Below are positions 51,960 through 60,839 of a stretch of DNA of 64,000 nt, piece after piece (within the stretch, counting starts at the first letter, position 1; each line of letters begins with the position of its first letter). The notes beneath the pieces were generated by a model. The model did not search any database, was not told the DNA's origin, and was given only the letters and a program-made list of their open reading frames with translations. Source of the DNA: Gilvimarinus japonicus (GTDB lineage Bacteria > Pseudomonadota > Gammaproteobacteria > Pseudomonadales > Cellvibrionaceae); assembly GCF_042847215.1 (NCBI RefSeq), contig NZ_AP031500.1, positions 1,860,001 to 1,924,000 on the forward strand. Direction: 5' to 3'. A program made the translations under genes and the position numbers.

Positions 51960-53396
51960 ATGTCTGAACAGGTAGAACACCTAATCAGGAAAGAGTATGC
52001 CGCGGGGTTTCACACCGCGATTGAATCGGAAACTTTACCGCCAGGTCTAAACGAAGATGTGGTGCGTTTTATTTCGGCCAAAAAGGACGAGCCCGAGTGG
52101 ATGCTCGAGTGGCGTTTGCAGGCGTTTCGCGCGTGGCAAGAAATGGACGAGCCCGATTGGGCCAAGGTGAAGTACCCGCCGATAGACTTTCAGTCAATTT
52201 CCTACTACAGCGCGCCTAAAAGTATGGAGGATCGTCCGCAAAGTCTGGACGAGGTCGACCCCGAGTTACTGGCGACCTACGAGAAATTAGGTATTCCTCT
52301 GCACGAGCAAGAAATGCTCGCCGGCGTCGCCATGGATGTCGTGTTTGATTCCGTCAGCGTAGTTACCACCTTTCGTGAAAAGCTCTCTGAGGCCGGGGTA
52401 ATTTTTTGCAGCATTAGCGAGGCGCTTGAGAAATACCCCGACCTGGTGAAAAAATATTTAGGCTCGGTGGTGCCGCAAAAAGACAACTATTTTACCGCAC
52501 TAAACTCGGCGGTTTTTTCCGATGGTTCGTTTGTGTTTATTCCTAAAGGGGTTCGCTGCCCCATGGAGCTTTCAACGTATTTTCGGATTAACGAGCAAAA
52601 CACCGGTCAGTTTGAGCGCACCCTTATTGTGGCCGAAGAGGGCTCGCACGTAAGCTACCTTGAAGGCTGTACCGCTCCGATGCGCGATGAAAATCAATTA
52701 CACGCGGCTGTGGTTGAACTGGTTGCCTGTGATCACGCCGAGATTAAGTACTCGACAGTACAAAACTGGTATCCCGGTGACGCCGAAGGCAAAGGTGGCA
52801 TTTACAACTTTGTAACTAAGCGCGGGGTGTGCCACGAGAGCGCTAAAATTAGCTGGACGCAGGTCGAGACTGGCTCGGCTGTAACTTGGAAGTACCCCAG
52901 CTGTGTGTTGCGTGGCGATAACAGCGTGGGCGAATTTTACTCGGTGGCGCTGACCAATAATCTGCAGCAAGCTGACACCGGCACTAAGATGATTCATATC
53001 GGCAAAAACACCCGCTCTACGATTATTGCCAAAGGGATCTCGGCTGGTCGCAGCGATAGTAGTTATCGCGGCTTGGTGCGTATGAATCCCGGTGCCGATG
53101 GCGCGCGCAACTTTACCCAGTGTGATTCATTGTTAATTGGCGATCGCTGCGGCGCGCACACTTTTCCGTACATCGAGAGTAAAAACCCCAGTGCTGTTAT
53201 TGAGCACGAAGCGACCACCTCGAAGGTCAGTGACGATCAAATGTTTTTGTGCGCCCAGCGCGGTCTCGATCCAGAGAAAGCGGTATCGATGATTGTGAAT
53301 GGTTTTTGCCGCGAAGTATTTAAAGAGTTGCCCATGGAATTTGCCGTAGAGGCGGGCAAGTTGCTCGAGGTTAGCCTAGAGGGCTCCGTTGGTTAA
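51960..53396 (+). CDS. sufB: Fe-S cluster scaffold SufB
   Basis: 478 aa, starting after AGAGGTGAG. SufB with SufC and SufD forms the scaffold on which clusters are built. Typical features: F-I-P-K-G-V-R-C-P-M-E-L-S-T-Y (about 194-208), the beta-helix core, and C-T-A-P near 238; a Cys (D-S-x-x-I-G-D-R-C-G-A-H, about 400) is in the conserved acceptor region. Second part of the hybrid operon. Confidence 0.97.
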   Translation: MSEQVEHLIRKEYAAGFHTAIESETLPPGLNEDVVRFISAKKDEPEWMLEWRLQAFRAWQEMDEPDWAKVKYPPIDFQSISYYSAPKSMEDRPQSLDEVDPELLATYEKLGIPLHEQEMLAGVAMDVVFDSVSVVTTFREKLSEAGVIFCSISEALEKYPDLVKKYLGSVVPQKDNYFTALNSAVFSDGSFVFIPKGVRCPMELSTYFRINEQNTGQFERTLIVAEEGSHVSYLEGCTAPMRDENQLHAAVVELVACDHAEIKYSTVQNWYPGDAEGKGGIYNFVTKRGVCHESAKISWTQVETGSAVTWKYPSCVLRGDNSVGEFYSVALTNNLQQADTGTKMIHIGKNTRSTIIAKGISAGRSDSSYRGLVRMNPGADGARNFTQCDSLLIGDRCGAHTFPYIESKNPSAVIEHEATTSKVSDDQMFLCAQRGLDPEKAVSMIVNGFCREVFKELPMEFAVEAGKLLEVSLEGSVG

Positions 53397-53474
53397 GCCT
53401 AATGGTTAGGTGCAGTTGTTGCTGCGCACGGTTTACCACGGTCACAAAATTAAACGTTTGAGAGTAAAAAACAT

Positions 53475-54224
53475 ATGTTACGCATAGACAACCTTCGCGC
53501 CAGTGTAGAAGACAAAGAAATTCTGAAGGGCTTGAGTCTTGAGGTTAAACCCGGTGAGGTGCACGCTATTATGGGCCCCAACGGTGCCGGCAAAAGCACC
53601 TTGGGTAATGTTTTGTCGGGCCGCGCGGGTTACGAGGTGAACAGCGGAACCGTTGAGTTTAATGGCAAAAACTTGTTTGACTTTGAAGTCGAAGAGCGCG
53701 CTCGCGAAGGCCTGTTTTTGGCGTTCCAGTATCCGGTGGAAATACCCGGGGTGAGCAATATGGAGTTTCTTAAGGTCTCAGTCGACGCGGTTCGTAAACA
53801 CCGCGGTTTGCCAGAGCTGTCGTCAGTCGAATTTATGAAGCTGGCGCGTGCCACCAGCCAAAAAGTAAAGCTGGATCAGGCCTTTTTAAAGCGCGGTGTT
53901 AACGAGGGCTTCTCGGGTGGCGAAAAAAAGCGTAACGAGATTCTGCAAATGATGCTGCTGGAGCCGAGCCTTTGTATTTTGGATGAGACGGACTCGGGGC
54001 TTGACATCGATGCCTTACAAACCGTAGCCGAGGGCGTTAACGCAATGCGCAGTGAAGATCGCAGCTTTATTGTGGTTACTCACTACCAGCGGTTGCTCGA
54101 TTATATTGTGCCCGATTACGTCCACGTTTTATCCGATGGCAAAATTGTTAAATCCGGTGATAAATCTCTGGCGAAAGAGCTTGAAGCCAAAGGTTACGGT
54201 TGGCTCGAAAGTGGGGAGGTGTAA
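53475..54224 (+). CDS. sufC: Fe-S assembly ATPase SufC
   Basis: 249 aa ABC-type ATPase: Walker A G-P-N-G-A-G-K-S-T (about 35-43), signature F-S-G-G-E-K-K-R (about 145-152), Walker B L-C-I-L-D-E-T-D-S-G-L-D (about 167-178). Powers conformational change of SufBCD. Stop overlaps sufD start (TAATG). Confidence 0.97.
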   Translation: MLRIDNLRASVEDKEILKGLSLEVKPGEVHAIMGPNGAGKSTLGNVLSGRAGYEVNSGTVEFNGKNLFDFEVEERAREGLFLAFQYPVEIPGVSNMEFLKVSVDAVRKHRGLPELSSVEFMKLARATSQKVKLDQAFLKRGVNEGFSGGEKKRNEILQMMLLEPSLCILDETDSGLDIDALQTVAEGVNAMRSEDRSFIVVTHYQRLLDYIVPDYVHVLSDGKIVKSGDKSLAKELEAKGYGWLESGEV

Positions 54225-55546
54225 TGAACGATTTTCAGCAGCAGGCTTTGTCGCAGGCGCAAGCGCTGCTCGCCGAAGACCCGTCGGTCCCCGCATGGCT
54301 GACTAATATGCGCCAACAGGGCGCCGATCGGTTTCAGGCAGCCAGCTGGCCCACGCGCCGCACCGAAAACTGGAAGTACACCTCGCTTGCCGCCCTGGGT
54401 AAGAAATCTTTTGCGGCGGCGAATGAAAGCGAAGGTGCCGATGCGTTTTCGGGACTCACGGCGGAGGCTTACCGCTTAGTGTTTGTCGATGGTGTGCTGG
54501 ATGCTAAGGCGAGCGATCCGCTGCCCGAAGCGGCGACTCTGTTTGCCGATGCCAACGCCGCGCAAGCCGAACTTATCAAAGCGCATTTAGGGCGTCTGGC
54601 CGATAGCGAACAACATTTGTTTGCCGCTATGAGCGAGGCGCTGTTGGCGCAAGGTGTATTGTTGCATGTGGCCGCCGACACGAAGCTCGACAAGCCTTTT
54701 TACATTATCAATCGCATCACTGATGGCGCCACACCGCTGGCCAATACGCGTTTGTTGGTCGTGCTAGAGCGCGGCGCTGAGGCTGAAGTTGTCGAGCATT
54801 ACGCGACTGCAAGCGATGACACGACGGGCTTTGTGAATGCACAAACTGAGGTGGTAATTGGCGATAACGCGCGTTTTAAGCACTATCGCTTAAACCTTGA
54901 AGGGGAGGCGATTCATCACGTTGGTGGCGTCTTTGTCGAGCTGAATCGCGACGCTAACTTTGACGGCTTTGCCATCGCCAAAGGCGCTGAGTTGATGCGT
55001 ATCGATTATGGCTTGCTGCATTGCGGTAGCGGTGCCCATGTTGAGCTTAACGGTGTGTACTTGCCGCGCAACAAACAGCTGGTGGATTACCACACCAATG
55101 TGCAGCACTGTGTGCCGCACTGCACCACGAATGAGGTGTTTCGCGGGATTATTGGCGATCGCGCGCGCGCGGTATTTAACGGCCGTATTCACATTCATAA
55201 AGATGCACAGAAAACTTTGGCCGAGCTGAGCAATAAAAACTTGCTGACCTCCAATAAAGCCGAGGTGGACACCAAACCTGAGCTTGAGATTTACGCCGAC
55301 GATGTGCGCTGTGCTCACGGCGCGACAGTAAGCCAAATTAACGACGCGGCGCTCTACTACTTGCAGACCCGTGGTGTCGCCAAAGAGCAAGCGCGAGTGA
55401 TGCTAAGCTTTGGCTTTATTAACGAGCTGATTCAGCAAATCGCAAACAGCTCGGTACTGGAGTATTTGTTGCCGGTACTTGCCGATCAGTTTGGTCGCGA
55501 TACCGATTTGCTGTTGTTGGATGGAGACGACCTTGACTCAGTTTGA
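54224..55546 (+). CDS. sufD: Fe-S assembly protein SufD
   Basis: ATG 54224 (440 aa) is coupled to sufC. SufB paralogue with N-terminal helical part (R-R-T-E-N-W-K-Y-T, about 44-52, a SufD mark), beta-helix, and C-terminal H-G-A-T-V-S-Q (about 365-371). Forms the SufBC2D complex. The last 14 bp lie under the proposed sufS TTG start. Confidence 0.95.
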   Translation: MNDFQQQALSQAQALLAEDPSVPAWLTNMRQQGADRFQAASWPTRRTENWKYTSLAALGKKSFAAANESEGADAFSGLTAEAYRLVFVDGVLDAKASDPLPEAATLFADANAAQAELIKAHLGRLADSEQHLFAAMSEALLAQGVLLHVAADTKLDKPFYIINRITDGATPLANTRLLVVLERGAEAEVVEHYATASDDTTGFVNAQTEVVIGDNARFKHYRLNLEGEAIHHVGGVFVELNRDANFDGFAIAKGAELMRIDYGLLHCGSGAHVELNGVYLPRNKQLVDYHTNVQHCVPHCTTNEVFRGIIGDRARAVFNGRIHIHKDAQKTLAELSNKNLLTSNKAEVDTKPELEIYADDVRCAHGATVSQINDAALYYLQTRGVAKEQARVMLSFGFINELIQQIANSSVLEYLLPVLADQFGRDTDLLLLDGDDLDSV

Positions 55547-56756
55547 TGTTGCAAGCGTTAGAGCGCAGTTTCCAATTTTGCAGCAAGAGGTCAATGGTCA
55601 TCCGTTGGTGTACCTGGATAACGCTGCGACCACGCAAAAGCCTGAGTCGGTGATTGCTGCCATTGCCAATTATTACCGCTATGACAACAGCAATGTGCAT
55701 CGTGGCGCACACGCGTTAAGTGATCGCGCGACCGAAAAGTTTGAAGGGGCTCGAGCTCAAGTGGCGCAGTTTATTAACGCGCCGGCAAAAGAGCAGCTGC
55801 TTTGGACTCGCGGTACCACCGAGGGTATCAATGTTGTGGCCGCCAGCTGGGGGCGCGCACATTTAAAGCCGGGTGATCGTGTTTTAGTCTCTGCCATGGA
55901 GCATCACTCTAATATTGTGCCCTGGCAAATGGTGGCAGAGGCCACCGGTGCGACGGTCGAACCAATCGCGGTAAGTGCCGATGGCACTATCGACATAGCC
56001 GCCTTTACCGCGCAGTTAGATACGCGTGTAAAAATGGTGGCGATAGGGCATGTCTCTAACGCACTGGGCAGTGTTAACCCAGTGGCTGATATTGTTGCGT
56101 TGGCCCACAGTGTGGGTGCCTGTGCCCTGATTGATGCGGCACAGTCCATCGCCCATTGGCCGATTGATGTGCAAGCGCTCGACTGCGACTTTTTGGTGTT
56201 TTCGGGCCACAAAATGTTTGGCCCTACCGGCATTGGTGCACTCTATGGCAAACGCGAGCTGCTAGAGGCGATGCCGCCGTATCAAGGCGGTGGCGAGATG
56301 ATCGAGTCAGTCAGCTTTGCCGGCACGGTATACAACCAGCTGCCATACAAATTTGAGGCTGGGACGCCGAATATCGCGGGCGCTATAGGGTTGGCCGCAG
56401 CGGTGGATTTTTTGCAGTCGTTTGATCGGGCGCAGGCCGATGCCCACGAGCAGCAATTGCTAAAAAGTGCTGAGCAACAATTGCAGGCGCTAGGCGGTTA
56501 TCCCTTGGTGGGTACCTCGGCCAACAAAGTCGCGGTGATGAGTTTTACCTGTGATTTTGCCCACCCGCAAGACGTTGGCATGATACTCGATCAACAAGGT
56601 GTCGCGGTGCGCACTGGTAACCACTGCGCGCAGCCGATTATGGATCAGTTTGGAATACCCGGCACAGTGCGGGCCAGTTTTAGTTTGTACAACAACGAAG
56701 ATGATGTTGCCAAACTTATTGCCGCACTGACCAAAGCCAAAATGTTTCTGGCGTAA
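55533..56756 (+). CDS. sufS: Cysteine desulfurase SufS
   Basis: TTG 55533 (407 aa) has GGAGACGA just upstream; ATG 55521 is also possible. Both lie inside the sufD end. PLP Lys227 (S-G-H-K-M-F-G) and catalytic Cys365 (R-T-G-N-H-C-A-Q-P) equal E. coli K226/C364. SufS passes sulfur to SufE (57750). Second desulfurase of the operon besides IscS. Confidence 0.95.
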   Translation: MTQFDVASVRAQFPILQQEVNGHPLVYLDNAATTQKPESVIAAIANYYRYDNSNVHRGAHALSDRATEKFEGARAQVAQFINAPAKEQLLWTRGTTEGINVVAASWGRAHLKPGDRVLVSAMEHHSNIVPWQMVAEATGATVEPIAVSADGTIDIAAFTAQLDTRVKMVAIGHVSNALGSVNPVADIVALAHSVGACALIDAAQSIAHWPIDVQALDCDFLVFSGHKMFGPTGIGALYGKRELLEAMPPYQGGGEMIESVSFAGTVYNQLPYKFEAGTPNIAGAIGLAAAVDFLQSFDRAQADAHEQQLLKSAEQQLQALGGYPLVGTSANKVAVMSFTCDFAHPQDVGMILDQQGVAVRTGNHCAQPIMDQFGIPGTVRASFSLYNNEDDVAKLIAALTKAKMFLA

Positions 56757-56781
56757 GCGTCGAGAGACTTAGGAGGTTTGC

Positions 56782-57144
56782 ATGAGCGTTGAACAGTTTA
56801 ATCCCGATCAAGCGGCGTTAATTGATGTAACGCCCGCAGCGATCCAGCATTTTAGCCAACAATTGTCCGCTGATAGTGCGGCCAATGCAGTGCGTTTGTC
56901 AGTAAAAGAGAGTGGCTGCACAGGGTTTATGTATGTGTTGGATTTGGTCGCAGCACCCAGCGAGGGCGACCGTGAGTTTACCCTGCAAGATGGCGTTACT
57001 TTGTATGTTGCCGAGGCAAGTGCGAGCGTTATTCGCGGGACAAAAATTGATTATGTGACCGAGGGCGTCAATCGCCAGTTGTCATTTTTAAACCCCAATG
57101 CCAAAGATTACTGCGGCTGCGGTGAGAGCTTCAACGTGGGCTAA
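56782..57144 (+). CDS. sufA: A-type Fe-S carrier, SufA-like
   Basis: 120 aa of the HesB/IscA family. Three cysteines in the standard places: Cys46 (S-G-C-T-G-F), Cys111 and Cys113 (C-G-C-G-E-S-F). Carries clusters from scaffold to target. RBS AGGAGG precedes ATG 56782. Called SufA by its position after sufS; IscA or ErpA cannot be excluded by sequence alone. Confidence 0.88.
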   Translation: MSVEQFNPDQAALIDVTPAAIQHFSQQLSADSAANAVRLSVKESGCTGFMYVLDLVAAPSEGDREFTLQDGVTLYVAEASASVIRGTKIDYVTEGVNRQLSFLNPNAKDYCGCGESFNVG

Positions 57145-57167
57145 GCCCGTACACACGAGCGTTTAAT

Positions 57168-57707
57168 ATGGCAACAGAGCGTGAAATGGTGGTGATGCAG
57201 GCTGATTGCCCGGCTCGTCGTGTGCCCGACGGCACACCCGTGACCATCCCCAAAGATACTTTTGTGACGATTACCCAGGCGCTTGGGGGAAATTACACCC
57301 TGAGCTATCACGGTCAGATGGTGCGCGTTGATGGTACGGACGCGGCGGCACTGGGTAAAGAATCCGAGGCGCTACACTTTACCGATGCCGGTGACGGTCA
57401 AATCAGCGCAGAGCAGGTGTGGGAGGCGTTAAGAACCGTTTTTGACCCTGAAATTCCGGTCGATTTGGTCAATTTGGGGCTGATTTACGCGCTGGATATC
57501 GATCAGGCTCGCAACCATGTGGGTATCACGATGACCTTGACCGCGCCCGGATGTGGCATGGGGCCCGTATTGGTAGGCGATGTTGAGTACCGGGTTGGTA
57601 AAGTGCCCAATGTCCAAGAGGTGGAGGTCGATCTGGTGTTTGACCCACCCTGGAGCCGTGACATGATGAGCGAAGAAGCGCAGTTAGAAACCGGAATGTT
57701 TTTTTGA
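57168..57707 (+). CDS. sufT: SufT, DUF59/MIP18 family Fe-S maturation factor
   Basis: 179 aa. An N-terminal extension of about 80 residues precedes the DUF59 domain (about 85-170): F-D-P-E-I-P-V-D-L-V-N-L-G-L-I-Y and L-T-A-P-G-C-G-M-G with the conserved Cys. Helps maturation of selected Fe-S proteins. Its place between sufA and sufE is usual for suf operons of this type. Confidence 0.9.
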   Translation: MATEREMVVMQADCPARRVPDGTPVTIPKDTFVTITQALGGNYTLSYHGQMVRVDGTDAAALGKESEALHFTDAGDGQISAEQVWEALRTVFDPEIPVDLVNLGLIYALDIDQARNHVGITMTLTAPGCGMGPVLVGDVEYRVGKVPNVQEVEVDLVFDPPWSRDMMSEEAQLETGMFF

Positions 57708-57749
57708 GGCCGCCGCCAGGGGGCGTGTGAAGGTAGGCTAGGTAAGCAG

Positions 57750-58172
57750 ATGAGTGAATTTGGTACAGAAATAACCAGCGCCGACATTATTGATACCCTC
57801 GGGTTCTTTGACGGCTGGGAAGACCGCTACAAATATATTATCGATCTTGGTAAAGAGCTGCCGCCGCTGGATGACAGCTATAAGATCGAGCAATACTTAG
57901 TGCGCGGTTGCCAGAGTCAGGTATGGTTAGTCAGTGAGCAACGCGGAGATACGCTCTATTTTGCCGCCGATAGCGATGCGTTTATTGTTAAGGGGTTATT
58001 GGCCGTGGTGTTGGCCGCCTACAATGGTAAGACCCCCGCTGAGATTGAGGCGTTTGACATAGCCGCCTATTTTGAGGATTTGAACCTGTTAAACCACCTG
58101 AGTGCTACCCGGGGCAACGGCTTAAAGTCGATGGTGCAGCGAATTCAGCGTATCGCACAAGAGGCCCGTTAA
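57750..58172 (+). CDS. sufE: Sulfur acceptor SufE
   Basis: 140 aa. The acceptor Cys54 is in V-R-G-C-Q-S-Q-V-W-L, equivalent to E. coli Cys51. Activates SufS and hands persulfide to SufB. Last suf gene; starts 43 bp after sufT. A hairpin region and ndk follow. Confidence 0.95.
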   Translation: MSEFGTEITSADIIDTLGFFDGWEDRYKYIIDLGKELPPLDDSYKIEQYLVRGCQSQVWLVSEQRGDTLYFAADSDAFIVKGLLAVVLAAYNGKTPAEIEAFDIAAYFEDLNLLNHLSATRGNGLKSMVQRIQRIAQEAR

Positions 58173-58255
58173 CAGAACCGGCGCCCAGAGTGCTAAAGAG
58201 GTGTCAAAATAGCGACCAAAGCCCTGAAAGCGGTATAGTTATTGATATAAAATGA

Positions 58256-58288
58256 CCCAAAACCCGCGTATAATTCGCGGGTTTTGGG
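58256..58288 (+). promoter_or_regulatory. Perfect 13-bp hairpin between sufE and ndk
   Basis: CCCAAAACCCGCG (58256-58268) pairs with CGCGGGTTTTGGG (58276-58288) around TATAATT. The TTTT inside the 3' arm suggests a terminator for the suf operon; the TATAAT loop could also be a -10 element for ndk, but no well-spaced -35 is seen. Confidence 0.55.
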
Positions 58289-58336
58289 TATTGGAGGGGC
58301 GCATTTGCCCCGTGAATAGAAATAACGGAGTAACAC

Positions 58337-58762
58337 ATGGCTGTAGAGCGGACACTGTCCATTATTAAGCCCGATGCGGTGGGTGACAATCACATTGGCG
58401 CGATTATCGCGCGGTTTGAAGACGCTGGGCTGAAAATCGCGGCGCTGAAAATGATTCAGCTGACGCAAAAACAAGCCGAGGGCTTCTACGCCGAGCATAA
58501 AGAGCGACCGTTCTTTGCCTCATTGGTGGAATTTATGGTGTCTGGTCCGGTCTGTGTACAGGTTTTGGAGGGTGAAAACGCTATTGCCCTTAACCGCGAG
58601 CTGATGGGTGCAACCAACCCGGATGACGCCGCCCCTGGTACTATCCGTGCAGATTTTGCCACCGCAGTAAGCGCTAATGCGGTACACGGCTCTGACTCAC
58701 CCGAAGCCGCCAAGCGCGAAGTCGCGTACTTTTTTTCCGCTGAGGAAGTTCATTCGCGCTGA
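58337..58762 (+). CDS. ndk: Nucleoside diphosphate kinase
   Basis: 141 aa, starting M-A-V-E-R-T-L-S-I-I-K-P-D-A-V. Active-site His is in N-A-V-H-G-S-D-S (about residue 117). Balances NTP pools. It begins the ndk-rlmN-pilW-rodZ-ispG-hisS block; rlmN starts 18 bp later. Confidence 0.97.
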   Translation: MAVERTLSIIKPDAVGDNHIGAIIARFEDAGLKIAALKMIQLTQKQAEGFYAEHKERPFFASLVEFMVSGPVCVQVLEGENAIALNRELMGATNPDDAAPGTIRADFATAVSANAVHGSDSPEAAKREVAYFFSAEEVHSR

Positions 58763-58780
58763 TTAAGCGCAGGTAAGGTT

Positions 58781-59941
58781 ATGGCAGTATCAAACGTAGA
58801 GACGAGTGGCCTAGAGGCCGGCAAGGTCAACCTTTTGGGGTTGCCCGAGTCTAAGCTGGTGGCTTTTTTTGAGTCCATGGGCGAGAAGCGCTTTCGTGCC
58901 GCCCAGGTGCTTAAATGGATTCACCAGCTCGGTGTTGACGATTTTGACGAAATGACCAACATCAGCAAACCTCTGCGTGAGAAGCTGAAGCAGCGTTGTG
59001 AGATAGTTGCGCCCGAGGTGCTAGAGCAGCTCGACTCGACGGATGGCACCCGCAAGTTTTTAATTCGGGTTTCCGGCGGCAGTGTGGTTGAAACTGTATT
59101 TATTCCCGAGGGTGAGCGGGGCACTTTGTGTGTCTCTTCGCAGGTGGGCTGCTCACTCGATTGCAGCTTTTGTGCGACCGGCAAACAGGGTTTTAACCGC
59201 GACTTAACCGCCGCCGAGATCATTGGCCAGGTGTGGATTGCGGCTAAATCGTTTGGCCAGTTAGTGGCGGGCGGTCCGCGCCGGGTTACCAACGTTGTGA
59301 TGATGGGCATGGGCGAGCCGCTCATGAACTTTGATAATGTTGTCGACTCCATGAACTTGATGATGCACGACAACGCTTACGGTATATCTAAACGCCGCGT
59401 GACCCTGAGTACCTCGGGTGTGGTGCCGCAGCTGGATCGTCTTGGTGAGTACACCGATGCCTGTTTGGCCATCTCTCTGCATGCGCCGAACGATGAGCTG
59501 CGCAACGAGTTGGTACCGATTAACCGTAAATACCCCATCGCGATGCTGCTAGACTCTGCCCAGCGCTACATTGCGGGGTTGCCTGACACGCATCGCAAAA
59601 TCACCATCGAGTACACCTTGATCGATCACGTCAATGATCGTCCCGAGCATGCGCGCCAATTAGCCGAGCTGCTGCGTGAGGTGCCGGTAAAAATTAATTT
59701 GATTCCGTTTAACCCCTTTAATTTGTCTAACTATAAGCGGGTTAGTAATAACGCGCTGCGGCGTTTTCAGGATATTTTGATTGCAGAAGGTTTTATTACC
59801 ACGGTAAGAACCACACGTGGTGATGATATCGACGCAGCGTGTGGCCAGCTGGCGGGTACGGTGAATGATATTACCAAACGCTCTGAGCGGTATCGCGCAA
59901 ACTTTGTCAAAGATGAACCTATCACTTTCGTCAGTCAATAA
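58781..59941 (+). CDS. rlmN: Dual-specificity rRNA/tRNA methyltransferase RlmN
   Basis: 386 aa radical-SAM enzyme. The cluster motif is C-S-L-D-C-S-F-C (about 124-131), and the resting Cys near the C-terminus is in D-A-A-C-G-Q (about 360). Methylates A2503 of 23S rRNA and A37 of some tRNAs. It needs Fe-S cluster, consistent with the adjacent suf genes only in a loose sense. Confidence 0.95.
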   Translation: MAVSNVETSGLEAGKVNLLGLPESKLVAFFESMGEKRFRAAQVLKWIHQLGVDDFDEMTNISKPLREKLKQRCEIVAPEVLEQLDSTDGTRKFLIRVSGGSVVETVFIPEGERGTLCVSSQVGCSLDCSFCATGKQGFNRDLTAAEIIGQVWIAAKSFGQLVAGGPRRVTNVVMMGMGEPLMNFDNVVDSMNLMMHDNAYGISKRRVTLSTSGVVPQLDRLGEYTDACLAISLHAPNDELRNELVPINRKYPIAMLLDSAQRYIAGLPDTHRKITIEYTLIDHVNDRPEHARQLAELLREVPVKINLIPFNPFNLSNYKRVSNNALRRFQDILIAEGFITTVRTTRGDDIDAACGQLAGTVNDITKRSERYRANFVKDEPITFVSQ

Positions 59942-60009
59942 TAGACAGTGATGGGCAGGCACGGATGAAGGCTGTAGGCTGGTCGTAAATAATTAAAAGA
60001 GGCGCTCTA

Positions 60010-60825
60010 ATGCAGAGTACAGTAAAACGCAATACGACAACGCACTGTAAGGCCGTGGTACGACGTTTAGTTAGTTTATTGGGTGTGTTTGCATGCGCGC
60101 TGGCGTTAGCGGCTTGCGTCAGTACCGTGCCCGAGTCCCAGTATCAGGTCGATGAAGATAAAGCGCTCAGCAGTCACGTTGAGTTGGCGCTTAAGTATAT
60201 CGAAGGCAAAAATCGTGAGTCGGCGCGCCACCATCTACGACGAGCCTTTGAGCTCGACCCCAATTCGGTCGATGCAACCTTTGCCATGGCGATGCTTTAC
60301 CAGTTAGAAGGTGAGCCGAAGCTCGCCGAAGAGTACTTTAAAAAAACTTTGCGGATTGACAGTCACTATACCCGCGCGCGCAACAATTACGGCGCGTTTT
60401 TGTACGCTCATGAACGCTATGACGAGGCCTACAAACAATTTGAAATCGCCTCGGAAGAGCTCGATTACGATAACCGCGCTGAGGTGATGGTTAATTTGGG
60501 CCGAACCGCGCTTACCTTAAACAAACCCGAGCAAGCTAAAGCGGCGTTTGAGCGAGCTAACCGTATCAATGCCGGTATCCCGGCGGTGAAGTACGAGCTG
60601 GCAACACTGTATTTTGAACAGGGCGATTACGCCTCGGCGAAACGCTATTTGGACGCTTACAGCCAAATAGCACGCCCGGCTCCCCAAACATTATTGTTGG
60701 GCATTAAGCTTGAGCGAATTTTTGGTAACAAAGACCGCGAAGCGAGTTACGCCTTAATGCTAAAAAACAAGTATCCGTACACGCAAGAATACCTTGAGTA
60801 CAAGAAAATTATGCAAGAGCAATAG
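60010..60825 (+). CDS. pilW: Type IV pilus stability lipoprotein PilW/PilF
   Basis: 271 aa. Positively charged N-terminus, hydrophobic core and lipobox A-L-A-A-C (Cys about 36), then six TPR-like repeats (about 55-250). Pilotin that brings PilQ secretin to the outer membrane. Ends 14 bp before rodZ. Confidence 0.88.
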   Translation: MQSTVKRNTTTHCKAVVRRLVSLLGVFACALALAACVSTVPESQYQVDEDKALSSHVELALKYIEGKNRESARHHLRRAFELDPNSVDATFAMAMLYQLEGEPKLAEEYFKKTLRIDSHYTRARNNYGAFLYAHERYDEAYKQFEIASEELDYDNRAEVMVNLGRTALTLNKPEQAKAAFERANRINAGIPAVKYELATLYFEQGDYASAKRYLDAYSQIARPAPQTLLLGIKLERIFGNKDREASYALMLKNKYPYTQEYLEYKKIMQEQ

Positions 60826-60839
60826 TCGACGGGTTGTTT

